Position numbers and translations under genes: made by a program. A stretch of 64,000 bases of DNA, from assembly GCA_037893245.1 (NCBI GenBank), contig JBAIAA010000412.1, positions 2,666,001 through 2,730,000 of the forward strand. The letters run 5' to 3'. Positions 38,301 to 44,710 of the stretch are shown here, in pieces. Under the pieces are notes generated by a model. That model was not told where the DNA came from, did no database searches, and was given only the letters and a program-made list of their open reading frames with translations. How positions within the stretch are numbered: the first letter of the stretch is position 1; each line of letters starts with the position of its first letter. This DNA is from Crossaster papposus (Eukaryota; Echinodermata; Asteroidea; Velatida; Solasteridae).

Positions 38301-39490
38301 TGCTTATGGCATCTGATATCACATCACTGGATAATTCCCCCTTTTTCTTTCCCTTGAAATAAATTATGACAAAGTAGAGTTATGTACATGTACATGCAAA
38401 TTCTAAGTTTGACATGTACATACATGAACAAGTCGAGATTTGGCTCTTCAGAAAGACATTTTGGGGTTCATAGAGTCTCTGCAAGTTAACTTGGGCATCA
38501 ATGCATTAAAATGTTATATAATGTAAATAATATTTCAACAAACAGGGCCGTTGTGTAATAACCTTGTCTCTAAGACTAGGAAAGATTGAGGTGGGATATT
38601 GCAATGGACTAGTTGGAGTTGACAACTTAAAATTATGTATTTTACTCGATTATTGCGTGTGCATTTAACTTTTGGTGTATTTATTTTTTCTCGATTTTGA
38701 AAGGTTGGATAAGTAATTGTTTACACCCTGTTACTAAATTTTACTTTGTGGGTTTTGAGGTCTTGAGGCAGGCGCAAGGTTTAAATTGAAGGATTTAGGA
38801 CTGTATAGGAGTAAACACTTTGAAGAGGTGCTTTAAGGCAAATATCATACGTTGCTCTGCGGCCCTTGGTGATCCTAAAACCCTCTGCGTATTACTTAGT
38901 GGATTTGTCATTTTCTCCCAATTTCACGCCTACCTACGTCGACTACTTTGAAGCGTTGGTTTGAGCCAGCTATGACTTGTAACCAACTTAAAAAAAGATC
39001 TCTTGGATGTTTTTCCCTGTTAATTTTTTTTCATTTTGGAATTACAGCTATTAGGAACCAAGTCTCATCCCTGGCTCTCTTCCGCCAGTATCTCTACATC
39101 GGCGTCTCGTCTGGCAACCTTCTCGTTGCCGACCCCCACTCCCTGAAGCCCCTCTGCGTCATCAACTGCCACGAGGGACCCGTCCGCAACATCATCCCCG
39201 TGGCCACGGAGCCGTGGGCCCCCTCGACGATGCGAGAAGACGAGGGCGTGACGGCCAATGTGGGAGGCCACGACCGCGCCGTGGTGGTGACGGTCGGCCG
39301 GGGTTTCAACGACCTCATCGGCGGCTACGCCAACTCGCCATCCAGGATCAAAGGTCAGGAGCGGTTGGAGTGGTATTTCATGCTGTGGGAGACTGCCAAC
39401 TGGGAGCAGGGTTGCCCTCCGGAGGCCAGGGGGCTTAGCCCGGAAGATGCGGAGGAGAAAACCCCCTTGGGTGTAAACTGCACCCTCTAG
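4159..39490 (+). CDS. LRRK1-like: LRRK-family ROCO kinase, LRRK1-like (27 exons, 5' partial)
   Basis: A multidomain protein with GTPase and Ser/Thr kinase activity, expected in the cytoplasm and on membranes. The in-window order is ankyrin repeats (about residues 50-440), LRRs (660-1235), ROC (1235-1457), COR (1457-2200), kinase (2200-2555) and a WD40-like end (2555-2973). All 26 internal junctions agree in phase, and 8921 nt plus one carried base give 2974 codons including the stop. ANK at the N-terminus without an armadillo region, and kinase wording such as LVW and DYGIS, resemble vertebrate LRRK1 and protostome Lrrk more than LRRK2. The ROC segment (WDFGGQEEFYATHQ) is closer to LRRK2, so paralogue assignment is not certain. 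It is longer than human LRRK1 because of long Ser-rich inserts. The first exon begins with two bases of a split codon, so at least one upstream exon is missing. Confidence 0.95.
4450..4536. mobile_element. GCTAAGCA-type element, half copy
   Basis: Carries ATGCTAAGCAAATTTGTTGTG and GAAATTGGCCCA, the right half of the family seen whole at 35721-35949. It ends 47 bp before LRRK exon 2. Confidence 0.6.
4960..5002. repeat. G-rich run in LRRK intron
   Basis: About 40 nearly continuous G with a few T or A; could form a G-quadruplex on the + strand. Poly(T) and AT-rich DNA follow. Confidence 0.9.
5398..5437. repeat. Poly(C) followed by poly(A)
   Basis: About 21 C then about 18 A, then A-rich DNA up to about 5520. 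It lies in the 6.8-kb intron between LRRK exons 3 and 4. Confidence 0.9.
5600..6490. repeat. Unidentified repeat with direct end duplications
   Basis: A block near 5621-5725 and one near 6380-6480 share the order CAATGGATGGA/CGATGGATGGAGAA, TCTAG, GATAC, TTGAGCCAGTAGTTTTAGCT/TTGGGCTAGTAGTTTTAGCT. They enclose about 650 bp with no ORF. This may be a decayed element with direct terminal repeats. Confidence 0.35.
7040..7442. mobile_element. GCTAAGCA-type element split by a SINE
   Basis: The left end GGGGTCATCTCACAAAGCTG pairs with the right end CTTAGCAGCGTTGGAAATTG. A tRNA-like SINE (7111-7233) interrupts the element. Confidence 0.65.
7111..7233 (-). mobile_element. tRNA-like SINE bounded by GAACAAAGA inverted ends
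   Basis: The minus strand reads AGATAGCTCAGTTGGCAGAG (A box) and GCAGGTTTAAGTCCCGCC (B box). The anticodon stem does not pair properly, so it is not a tRNA gene. It is bounded by GAACAAAGAAA and ATCTTTGTTC. Confidence 0.8.
7491..7734. mobile_element. AGTCGAGTC-type element
   Basis: Left end GGTTGTAGTCGAGTCCCTGC; the interior is built of short CACAAGTC/GGACTTGTGA repeats in both orientations. It is related to 32202-32472. Confidence 0.65.
7817..7869. mobile_element. TTAA-A element, left-end fragment
   Basis: TAAACCAGTTCGCGCCGGGA followed by TTATTTTAACATGACTGAGC, matching the start of intact copies and then lost. Confidence 0.75.
7893..8050. repeat. (AAT)n-linked repeat, possible SINE tail
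   Basis: Starts with (TAA)n followed by TTTATAAGGTGCC and ends in A-rich DNA, similar to the tail of the 2795 SINE. The rest of 8050-9090 holds nothing I could identify. Confidence 0.35.
9096..9434. mobile_element. TTAA-B element
   Basis: TTAAAGGTAGGATACACCAT at the left; GATATCTGCAAATGGTGT and CCTACCTTA at the right. Opposite orientation to 12465 and 44314. No coding capacity. Confidence 0.8.
9767..10209. mobile_element. GTGACC-group element, type 2
   Basis: TGTGACCGGCTCTACAAAAA to TTTTTGTAGAGCCAGTCACA, about 443 bp. Two further copies are at 14183 and 33784. Confidence 0.85.
10613..10620 (+). promoter_or_regulatory. TATA box of putative internal LRRK promoter
   Basis: TATAAAAA, with a start site expected about 30 bp downstream (near 10645). 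The candidate first exon with ATG at 10767 follows. No other strong promoter motif was recognised nearby. Confidence 0.45.
10767..10932 (+). CDS. Putative alternative first coding exon of LRRK
   Basis: An ATG at 10767 opens 55 codons plus one base (MNAFGCSAPAV... ending WNDEF) before a GTATAA donor at 10933. The exon ends in phase 1, exactly what exon 4 at 12171 needs, giving DEF-VERERLRSS. The DNA here does not match any of the repeats in the window. A TATA box lies 147 bp upstream. Two short upstream ORFs (ATG at 10730 and 10751) precede the start. A protein begun here would lack the ankyrin repeats of exons 2-3 but keep everything from exon 4 on. Seen: ORF, phase and TATA. Inferred: that it is transcribed and spliced. 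Confidence 0.5.
10977..10999. repeat. Poly(T) run
   Basis: About 23 T directly after the alternative first exon and its donor. 11000-11540 holds no recognised feature. Confidence 0.9.
11541..11663 (-). mobile_element. tRNA-like SINE, GAACAAAGA type
   Basis: Same family as 7111. The minus strand reads AGATAGCTCAGTTGGTAGAA and GGCGGGTTCAACTCCCGCC, the best-preserved B box of the five copies. The left GAACAAAG end is altered to GATCAAGG. Confidence 0.8.
11913..12036 (-). mobile_element. tRNA-like SINE, GAACAAAGA type
   Basis: Both inverted ends are intact (GAACAAAGAAA, ATCTTTGTTC), with A and B boxes on the minus strand. It lies 250 bp from the copy at 11541 and 135 bp before LRRK exon 4. Confidence 0.82.
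12465..12821. mobile_element. TTAA-B element, complete
   Basis: TTAAAGGTAGGATACACCAT to ATGGTGTATCCTACCTTTAA, about 350 bp, flanked by TTAA on both sides. No ORF. It lies in the intron between LRRK exons 4 and 5. Confidence 0.88.
14183..14623. mobile_element. GTGACC-group element, type 2
   Basis: TGTGACCCGCTCTAGGAAAAGG to CCTTTTCCTGGAGCGGGTCACA, ending 54 bp before LRRK exon 6. Confidence 0.9.
14951..14990. repeat. Poly(T)-poly(G) run
   Basis: T-rich stretch then about 17 G and GGTTGGGGGAGGGGG. Confidence 0.85.
15032..15205. mobile_element. TTAA-B element, left fragment
   Basis: TTAAACGTAGGATACACCAT followed by GCAGATATC and GCATCCAGCAAAATGAT of the family. The right end is missing. Confidence 0.7.
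15477..15904. mobile_element. GTGACC-group element, type 1
   Basis: Reverse-orientation copy of 2028-2445; ends TGTGACCTGTTCCAACGAAA and TTTCGTTGGAACAGGTCACA. Confidence 0.9.
16182..16235. mobile_element. GTGACC-group element, type 1 fragment
   Basis: TGTGACCTGCTCCAACAAAA and CCCCGACAAAATTGAC only; the other end is not found. Confidence 0.6.
16368..16748. mobile_element. TTAA-B element interrupted by a TTAA-A element
   Basis: Left part (AGGATATCTAGCACATCATT ... AAGATATTTC) and right part (TAATTCGG ... AATGGTGTATCC) belong to one TTAA-B copy, with the TTAA-A element at 16465-16707 between them. Confidence 0.85.
16465..16707. mobile_element. TTAA-A element, complete, nested
   Basis: CCAGTTCGCGCCGG to CCGGCGCGAACTGG with TTAA on each side, 243 bp including both TTAA. 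CpG-rich interior with two AGCAAGRCCGGAAATG units. Confidence 0.92.
16816..16905. mobile_element. Short TTAA-C type element
   Basis: TTAACCCTAACTCC to GGAGTTAGGGTTAA, 90 bp, in the intron 86 bp before LRRK exon 7. The ends resemble the CCCTAACCC elements at 51392 and 60725. Confidence 0.7.
16992..21851 (+). CDS. LRRK exons 7-9: leucine-rich repeats
   Basis: Exon 7 (16992-19409) is an unusually long 2.4-kb exon holding the last ankyrin repeats, a charged linker and most LRRs (for example ITRIDISDNSLSFLP, LQRINLSHNRLVTLP, LETLDLSYNKLTHVP, LRTLDLSSNQISQM). Exon 8 (20526-20666) and exon 9 (21688-21851) finish the repeats with LPPELGRL and lead into the ROC domain, as in LRRK1, where LPPELGQL precedes the GTPase. 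Between LRR blocks there are Ser/Glu-rich inserts (about 18370-18800 and 19010-19240) that are probably disordered. Exon 7 ends at a GTAATA donor; the next exon starts after GACAG with phase 0. Confidence 0.9.
19657..19779 (-). mobile_element. tRNA-like SINE, GAACAAAGA type
   Basis: Same layout as 7111 with small changes (GGCCAGGCAGGACTAAAACC). Confidence 0.78.
19959..20075 (-). mobile_element. tRNA-like SINE, GAACAAAGA type, diverged
   Basis: GAACAAAGAAATTAGCAAGG to GTCTTTGTT. The A-box region is damaged (AGTTCACTTGATAAAG on the minus strand). Confidence 0.7.
20079..20494. mobile_element. GTGACC-group element, type 3, uninterrupted
   Basis: TGTGACCTGTCATCACAAAA to TTTTGTGATGACAGGTCACA. It serves as the empty-site reference for the interrupted copy at 51265-52299. 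Confidence 0.9.
21200..21423. mobile_element. Inverted-repeat element, TGTGACACGATCAAG ends
   Basis: TGTGACACGATCAAGC and ATCAGTCGGATGTCGG on the left pair with CCGACATCCGACTGAT and GCTTGATCGTTTCACA on the right. Possibly a distant member of the GTGACC group. Confidence 0.75.
22230..22471. mobile_element. TTAA-A element, complete
   Basis: TTAACCAGTTCGCGCCGGGA to CCGGCGCGAACTGGTTAA in reverse orientation relative to 16465. Intron before LRRK exon 10. Confidence 0.9.
22575..24872 (+). CDS. LRRK exons 10-13: ROC GTPase domain
   Basis: Exons 22575-22698, 23076-23234, 23723-23845 and 24611-24872 encode a Ras-like ROC domain. The P-loop GKACIGKT is at 22612-22635, the switch-II motif DFGGQ ends exon 11 at 23234, and the base-recognition motif THYD (LRRK version of NKxD) is at 24647-24658. 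All three nucleotide-binding motifs are intact, so GTP binding is expected. The exon 11/12 junction falls immediately after the switch-II Gln. In LRRK proteins this domain dimerises with COR and controls kinase output. Confidence 0.93.
23240..23530 (-). mobile_element. tRNA(Leu)-like SINE
   Basis: On the minus strand the head reads TGGCCGGGCCGTTAAGAACC (Leu-tRNA-like A box) and GAGTTTGAGTCCTGG (B box), and the body ends in (GGATT)n, seen on the + strand as (ATCCA)n at 23240-23262. It follows LRRK exon 11 by 5 bp. Confidence 0.65.
24341..24567. mobile_element. TTAA-A element lacking its right end
   Basis: TTAACCAGTTCGTGCCGG at the left. The interior runs to GTGATGTTAAAATAATC, then the terminal repeat is missing. 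It ends 44 bp before LRRK exon 13. Confidence 0.85.
25234..25432. mobile_element. TTAA-A element, internally deleted
   Basis: Both ends intact; about 40 bp of interior next to the right end is missing. Flanked by a 35-bp direct duplication (TGTCCATTCCTA...CCCAAGCTT) at 25203 and 25492. Confidence 0.88.
25574..30078 (+). CDS. LRRK exons 14-18: COR domain
   Basis: Exons are 25574-25709, 26396-26490, 27267-27389, 27952-28148 and the long 28402-30078. Family landmarks are ILHYEDSMLCDYFFLDPQW, a short helical segment VMLIEDLHRKFEDSS, and IPSGFWSHMISRFL, equivalent to the VPVGFWQRFIARML segment of LRRK1. Exon 18 begins with a Ser/Pro-rich insert of about 150 residues (28402-28850) and has a second Ser-rich insert at about 29640-29900; both would be disordered. 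The junction between exons 16 and 17 uses a GC donor. A TTAA-A element fragment sits 70 bp before the acceptor of exon 18. Confidence 0.9.
25804..26040. mobile_element. TTAA-A element, complete
   Basis: TTAACCAGTTCGCACCGG to CGGCGCGAACTGGTTAA, same orientation as 16465. Confidence 0.9.
26158..26306. repeat. GGTCTC-rich element
   Basis: Repeated GGTCTCGGTCTTGG/GGTCTCAGAGG units, ending CGTCTCGACTACAACGCTGA, which resembles the ends of the AGTCGAGTC type. Confidence 0.5.
26775..27072 (+). mobile_element. tRNA-derived SINE with (AAT)n tail
   Basis: Head with GTTGGCGTAGCAGTTC and GACCCGAGTTCTAATCCGG, body with GTGGATTGGGTTTTCAGTCC and TTTTCCTCCCACC, then (AAT) about nine times. Intron between LRRK exons 15 and 16. 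Confidence 0.7.
27390..27951 (+). other. GC-AG intron of LRRK
   Basis: Exon 16 ends AAG AAA G at 27389 and the intron opens GCAAGT, the consensus for GC-AG introns. Exon 17 begins GT GTA ATG after CCTGCCAG. No GT near the boundary keeps the frame and leaves a sensible protein (KKG-VMLIEDLH). Confidence 0.8.
28233..28332. mobile_element. TTAA-A element, left half
   Basis: TTAAACAGTTCGCGCCGG with interior to AGCAAGACAGGAAATA; the right half is lost. Confidence 0.75.
30243..32811 (+). CDS. LRRK exons 19-22: protein kinase domain
   Basis: Exons are 30243-30701, 30946-31191, 32034-32183 and 32604-32811. The glycine loop GSGTFG is at 30309-30326, the VAIK lysine at 30387-30389, the catalytic loop YRDLKAEN at 30988-31011, the DYG magnesium motif at 31075-31083, and APE follows in GYMAPEIV. 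YRD and DYG in place of HRD and DFG are typical of LRRK kinases. EKVDCFSFAMFMYELMSAQRP resembles VDMFSYGMVLYELLSGQRP of LRRK1. All residues needed for catalysis are present. Between VAIK and the alphaC helix there is an insert of about 40 residues (30390-30510). Confidence 0.95.
31390..31808. mobile_element. GTGACC-group element, type 4
   Basis: TGTGACCTGGCATCACAAAA to TTTCGTGGTGCCAGGTCACA. Intron between the two central kinase exons. Confidence 0.88.
32202..32472. mobile_element. AGTCGAGTC-type element
   Basis: CAGGGATGTAGTCGAGTCC to GGACTCGACTACAACCCTG with CACAAGTCC repeats inside. Begins 18 bp after the donor of LRRK exon 21. Confidence 0.82.
33006..33247. mobile_element. TTAA-A element, complete
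   Basis: Near-identical to 22230 and in the same orientation; intron before LRRK exon 23. Confidence 0.9.
33411..39490 (+). CDS. LRRK exons 23-27: WD40-like C-terminal region
   Basis: Exons are 33411-33645, 35115-35366, 36011-36210, 37118-37246 and 39048-39490. Beta-propeller-like strands are visible (MWLGMTSGAIAV, VVVAIDHRIIVVSEDKG, FEIWCGQAEGRIDIINAG, FIYKWNVKSKKI, YLYIGVSSGNLLVADP). The chain ends with EWYFMLWE followed by 34 residues lying in the first unit of a 107-bp tandem repeat, with a TAG stop at 39488-39490. Human LRRK1 has a comparable WCLAVWR near its end, so the true conserved end is close. The assignment as WD40 rests on family position more than on clear WD dipeptides. Confidence 0.88.
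33784..34208. mobile_element. GTGACC-group element, type 2
   Basis: TGTGACCCGCTCCAGGTAAAAG to CTTTTCCTGGAGCGAGTCACA. Confidence 0.9.
34402..35031. mobile_element. GTGACC-group element, type 5
   Basis: TGTGACCCGCTCCATCGTAA to TTACGATGGAGCGGGTCACA, about 630 bp, the longest of the group and without an ORF. It ends 83 bp before LRRK exon 24. Confidence 0.9.
35721..35949. mobile_element. GCTAAGCA-type element, complete
   Basis: GGGGCCAATTCCATAGAGCT and GCTAAGCACA pair with TGTGCTTAGCAGCTCTATG and AATTGGCCCC. Confidence 0.88.
36814..37085. mobile_element. TTAA-A element with extra internal unit
   Basis: Left end is TTATCCAGTTCGCGCCGG (TTAA altered); right end intact. The internal TTTCCGGCCTTGCTCG unit is present three times instead of two. 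It ends 32 bp before LRRK exon 26. Confidence 0.88.
37702..37742. mobile_element. GTGACC-group element, type 1 fragment
   Basis: TGTGACCTGTTCCAACAAAA then ACAAAGTCGCAC; the partner end is not found. 37743-39047 is intron without recognised features. Confidence 0.6.
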
Positions 39491-39790
39491 TGTCGGAGAC
39501 GGCAAACTGGGAGCAGGGTTGCCCTCTGGAGGCCAGTGGGCTAAGCCCGGAAAATGCGTTGGAGAAAAACCCCACGGGTCTAAACTGCACCCTCTGGTGT
39601 CGAAGACGGCAAACTGGGAGCAGGGTTGCCCTCCGGAGGGCAGGGGGCTTAGCCCGGGAGATGCGGTGGAGAAAAACTCCACGGGTGTAAACTGCACCCT
39701 CTGGTGTCGGAGACGGCAAACTGGGAGCACGGTTGCCCTCCTGAGGCCAAGAAGCCTTAGTCCAGGAGATGTGGCGGAGAAAACTGCTTG
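39384..39790 (+). repeat. 107-bp tandem repeat covering the LRRK stop codon
   Basis: Four units start at 39384, 39491, 39598 and 39705 (the last is incomplete), each sharing GGCAAACTGGGAGCAGGGTT-like wording. The spacing is exactly 107 bp, which is not a multiple of three. Unit 1 encodes the last 34-36 residues of LRRK and the stop (CTCTAG). The equivalent position in units 2 and 3 reads CTCTGG. Units 2-4 fall in the 3' UTR. Confidence 0.92.
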
Positions 39791-40108
39791 CCTTGTTTTT
39801 TTAAGCCAATTTGTGCGTAATGACCCAAACATCTGGAAAGTCTTTTGTTGCTTTATTTTACAGCCCAGTCATTTTCATGTTTTGGAGGAATAATTTTGAA
39901 AAATGGATTATAGTTTCTAACCTTTTATGCAATAAGTTTAGCAATAAGCTGTACTGTAATTTGCACAATTTGTAAATGCACAAGTATCAAGGAAAAAGAT
40001 GCAAATTTAATGCATGAGTAATTTTAACAACACATCGTGTGTCAGTTTTATATATATTTTTTTGTTAAATGATGAATTGGATTTTATAACATCATCAGTA
40101 AGTTTGTT

Positions 40109-40114
40109 AATAAA
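40109..40114 (+). terminator. Candidate polyadenylation signal of LRRK
   Basis: AATAAA about 620 bp after the LRRK stop, the first clear signal downstream. This would give a 3' UTR of roughly 640 bp including the tandem repeat units. Confidence 0.45.
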
Positions 40115-40851
40115 TCTGTCAGACTAATTTTAAATTATTGGTAAAGCGCAATCGCGTATTTAAATTAATAATTTTATGAAACGTATATTTTTTATTCTGT
40201 ATAATCATGGAGGAACAAGAACTATATACAACTGTACATGTAGCAACGTCCGTGTATGTGCCTCAGCGAGTTTAACCCAAAGTCAAAAGATGAAAATTAT
40301 TTTTAAAAACATGTATTCGTAGAGTGTACATTGTTAAAATGTATCTTGATATTATTAGCTAGACTATGCAAATCTATAGGCTTGATGTAAAAGATATGAT
40401 AAATTATTCTTTTTTGAAATCATGACGGTAAATTAGTAACCCTTTTGAAAATATTTGTATGTAAACAAATCAATCTTCCATTGGGTGGTTGCCTACTGAA
40501 AACGTGGTTCAAAAATCTCTTGTCGTGCACATGCATTATTCTAGGCTGTGGAATTCCTAGATAGGCAAGTGCGTCTACTGTTTTTTTTTCTCGTGTATTT
40601 CAGTGAGGCATCTTTTCAACTTGTTTCTTAAAACTTAACCAGTTCGTGGCGGGTTATGTATATACATGCAATTTTTTCCCGGGATTCAAAAGCTCTAATA
40701 TCTACTGCTGGCTTAGTCGTTTTAAATATGCAAATGGTTAAATACTATCACAAAGTGTGTTTACAATTACAGTGCAATATCAATTTTGTATTAAACAGTA
40801 TATTTGTTAAAAGCAGCAGTCATTTATCCACTTTCTTTCAAGAATTGAAAG
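40115..40851. other. Intergenic, LRRK to ENPP
   Basis: AT-rich. The only recognised piece is a TTAA-A left-end fragment at 40635-40692 (TTAACCAGTTCGTGGCGG). Confidence 0.6.
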
Positions 40852-41990
40852 AGTGTTTGTGTGAGTTGGTCTTTCATACGCACTGTGGACCTCCAAACAA
40901 TTGACGTCCACAGGATGCGGAAAGAGGTTACGGTTTGTGGACTTGGACAGGTCCACAGTTCGTTTTGCCCTCTGAAAAGGTAAGCCGAAATCTAAATTTG
41001 AGGTTAAATTTGTTTTGGGGTAGCTAGAAAAATGAGTATTTAGTCAACGTTTTCTTAACTACACAGATGAATGTCCACAGTACGTGTGTGTGCGTTTGTT
41101 TATGGTGTAAATGGAGGACACATGCCTGGCGACACGAAGGTGAATTGGGGTTAGGGTTAGAATCGAGGATGTCCTCGATTGAGATTTGTGTACAAAACCA
41201 ATGAGAGCTGTCAGAAAAAGTTACAAAGGAAATTATCGAGAGGAACAAAGGAAACGCCTCGATTTACACCATAAACAAACGTGTTCTTGTATCGTATTAC
41301 GATCGAGGATCGAAACACAAAAGAGAACAAAGGATCCTCGAAGGACAGTTTGCTTGTCCGAATTCGGTCCTCGATCGTTGGGGCAAGCGCTAGGTAATGG
41401 GGTTAGGGTATAGTAAAGGAATAAAGGAAAACACAATATCGATCATCGGTCGTTATGTGGTTCACGAGTGTGTGAGTTAGTCTTGCATACACACTGTGGA
41501 CCTCCGAACAATATAGGTCCACACGATGCGGGAAGAGGTTACGGTGTGTGGCCTTGCACACGTCCACAATCCGTTTTTCAGTTTCCGAAAAAGAGCGCTA
41601 GAGGAAAAACGGGTTAGGGTTACATATAGAAAAGATAGAAGGGACAGCTGAGAGGCCCATAATCCTAATTTGAGGGTAAATTTGTTTGGGGGAAGCGAGA
41701 AAAATGAGTATTTAGTCAAAGTTTGTTAACTACACGAATACAAAGGAATGTCCACAGTGCGTATGTAAGGTAAAGCTAGCTGTGTGTGTGCGTTTGTTTT
41801 TGATTGAAATAGGGGACGTATGACAAAGGGAACAATGGGGTCCCCTATTCCGCAAAGGTCCCCGATTCAGACTCGTGTGCAAATCCTATGGCGATCATCC
41901 GAAAACGTTAGAGTACAAACAAAAGAGGGAAGACGGTCGGACAATGCCCCGTCCCCTATTGACGGCATTTACCCACTTGGTGGTGTGTGT
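40852..41990. repeat. Tandem duplication, about 610-bp unit
   Basis: Unit 1 from about 40852 and unit 2 from about 41466 share CATACACACTGTGGACCTCC-like, GAAGAGGTTACGGT, AAAATGAGTATTTAGTCAA and GTGTGTGCGTTTGTTT landmarks in the same order. Short ORFs inside are not conserved between units. Confidence 0.75.
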
Positions 41991-42565
41991 GTGTGTATTC
42001 ACATTATTAAAGGCAAGTTGTGCAAAATGTTGGATAATAGCCGTTTGCACAATACATTGACAAAAACACAGAACCCAAGCTGTATCACTTTACAGTACAA
42101 GTTGGCACTTCAACCTTTGGTGTTGTTTAATCATTACACAGTTAAGGCACAACGACACGTATAAGTTACCATCGGAACGTAAAGCACACTGATATAATGT
42201 AACTTGCCCACTGGTAATAACTTGCATATTATTTCCCATACCAGTTTTAATAATTACAAGGAAAGTTAAAGTGTATGGCAAAACTAATAACCAATAGAAA
42301 GAATTAAAGCTAAAAATTTAATGATTGACATTTTTAGAAACATAAATATATTTCATTTTATAAATGTAAAAATAAAATTCAAACACAAGCCCTCCTCCCT
42401 AAAACACAACAAAAACTGATTTAGAATGTCTTCAAATGTGAGAAAAAAAAGGATCGCAGGATAGCTTGACTGTGCTTCCTGATGATCACAATTTTAGTGA
42501 CAGGTACAATTCATTTCTCCCCCCCAAAAACCAAATACAAATCGGTACAGCATGTATGCCAATAA

Positions 42566-42678
42566 TTAACCAGCTCGCACCAGCATCTGTGGGTAGCACA
42601 CCCTTGCGGATCTGTCAACCGATTTGAAGTGCGTAAAAACTTTACGAGTATACACGTCCTCCGACGCAAACTGATTAC
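42566..42678. mobile_element. Diverged TTAA-A relative
   Basis: TTAACCAGCTCGCACCAG to CTCCGACGCAAACTGATTAC. A similar fragment is at 43481-43585 (CAGCATCTGTGGGTAACACA). Confidence 0.6.
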
Positions 42679-42983
42679 AGATCAAATACTAAATTATACA
42701 AAAATAGATAGCTCTAGCAGAATTCGTTCAAATCTCCACACCTTTTTACATTTTAAAACCAAGATACCTAGAATATAAATATATTACACTCGACCCAATA
42801 ACCTATTCTGGAATGTCTACATCTTGCTTTGAATGATGGCAATTGAAAGCACTTTAAAATAACGGCAGTCTAAATAAATTGGTACCTCAAAATCGAGCAG
42901 ATACAAGTCTACAGAGGTTGAATGTTCTTAACATGGTTACTAACCTACATGTACATGTATGTGCAAATAAATGTCTAAAGGCA

Positions 42984-43398
42984 TGTTCCCATTGGACTTA
43001 ATTTTGTTAGAGTACCGCGACTTTTCTTTAGAATGACAAAATTAAATCCAATGGGGACGCACGGTAAACTGACCTCGCGGTCTATTTACCGCGACCGTGA
43101 TGTAAAATAAACAGGCCGAAAGAGGTCGGGGGAGACTTCCGCGCAGCCACGGTAATTTATCAGGGCCGCTAAAAAGTCCAATGGGAACGCTCCGCGCTGT
43201 AAACCTACCGCGACCACGCTGTAAAACGCTATGCAAACAACACTTCCTGTATACGTCACAACTATACACAGAACTCGCGCGAAAATGAACCTTTCCGTCG
43301 CGGAATATAAGTCCAGGTGGGAACGCGCGGTAGATTCACGCTAAGGAATGCCGCGGTAAGTTTCCGCGTGGCCGCGGAAGAAAAAGTCCAATGGGAAC
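42984..43398. mobile_element. GC-rich inverted-repeat element (TTGGACTT ends)
   Basis: GTTCCCATTGGACTTAATTT to AAAAGTCCAATGGGAAC. The interior is unusually CpG-rich (CCGCGACC, CCGCGGAA) with several internal copies of the end motif. Related to 63550-63770. Confidence 0.75.
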
Positions 43399-43821
43399 AC
43401 GGCTTAACACGTACACTTGAAAAAAATTACCTATACTTAAAGGTAGATTAGAAGATTTGTGCGTGTTTTGTTTTTTTGAATTAGCGCCAGGATTGTTTTT
43501 TACCAGCATCTGTGGGTAACACACCCTGGTATTTCCGAGCTTGCAGATCTGTCGTCTGATTTGAAGTGCGTACAAACTTTACGATTAGTTACTTGATGTC
43601 GCGCAATGAATGATGGCAACCATATGTGTGCCATGTTGGCGCACCACAGACATTTGCCCGTTTTGTAATTTTGATTTTTTTTTTTTTTAATTTGAAACCT
43701 GTAAAAACTGCAAATATGACTTTTATTTGTTTACCAGTCGATAACCTAAAGGCCATTTGTACCCAGCGGAAATCTGACATCACGGCAAGTATTTACGTTG
43801 GGAATTTGTTTTGTTTTTTTG

Positions 43822-43852
43822 TGGGGGGGGGGGGGGGGGAGAGGGGGCAAAT
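43822..43852. repeat. G-rich run
   Basis: About 17 G followed by AGAGGGGG. Confidence 0.85.
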
Positions 43853-44313
43853 TGTTTGTAGGTTATTCCTTTCAAAAAAAAAAAGTTTGCAGTTTTCTCA
43901 ACATTTTCACATTTGGCGAATTTCAGAGTGCATGTTTCCTGACGTCAATTTGCATAAAGTATGAACCGACATTAAAGATAGTTGACACATTTGCTTTCGC
44001 TGCAATTTTTCAAAAATGGATTAATTTGTTATAGTAAATATTGGTGACGCTGACCTGTTTTAAAGTTTTGTGTTCATAGAAGCTATAAAAAAAAAAAAAC
44101 GAAAAATTTGCTGTTTTTGCAGTCTGGTTCCTTGAATTCCTTCAGACAACTTCAATAAATTGAAGGCAGTGTTTGAAAATAGTCGGGTTTTTACAACTAA
44201 TGCCGGCCGACAATCGTTTAAAATTGATACAATTTTTTTTCTTGAAAACCACATCACATAAGGTGCCGCGATTTCACAGGATGCTTGAGACTGTTATTCA
44301 CTTACAGTTACAG

Positions 44314-44620
44314 TTAAAGGTAGGATACACCATTTGCAGATAACAAAAATATTTACTACCAAAATTATTAAGAAATATCTTACTTATTTGAAAGTAAATA
44401 ATGATTCTAGGCATCCAGCAAAATTATTGCGCTAGATATCCTGTAATTATTCTAAAAAATAGAATTTTATAAAAAAAAAATTGGGATCGTTTTTTCTCGG
44501 CATCCATGATTGTAAAGCTTCGGACAGGTCAGTTAAACGGTATTTACTATAAAATACAACCCTTAAATCCACCCATTACTGATAATTCAATCAATTACCA
44601 ATGGTGTATCCTACCTTTAA
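44314..44620. mobile_element. TTAA-B element, complete
   Basis: TTAAAGGTAGGATACACCAT to ATGGTGTATCCTACCTTTAA. It ends 91 bp from the ENPP stop codon, so it may lie in the ENPP 3' UTR. Confidence 0.9.
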
Positions 44621-44710
44621 GAAAGGTATTTCATAATAATTCAGTAGTTTAATTTGTTGACGTTTCTTTAACTCTAGCTTGCGTTGTTCCTCTTCCCTTT
44701 TCTTTCCGAT

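Noticed and set aside
39065..39832. 255-codon ORF on the minus strand
   Set aside because: Antisense shadow of the last LRRK exon and its 107-bp tandem repeats; the plus frame has domain support and correct splice phase.
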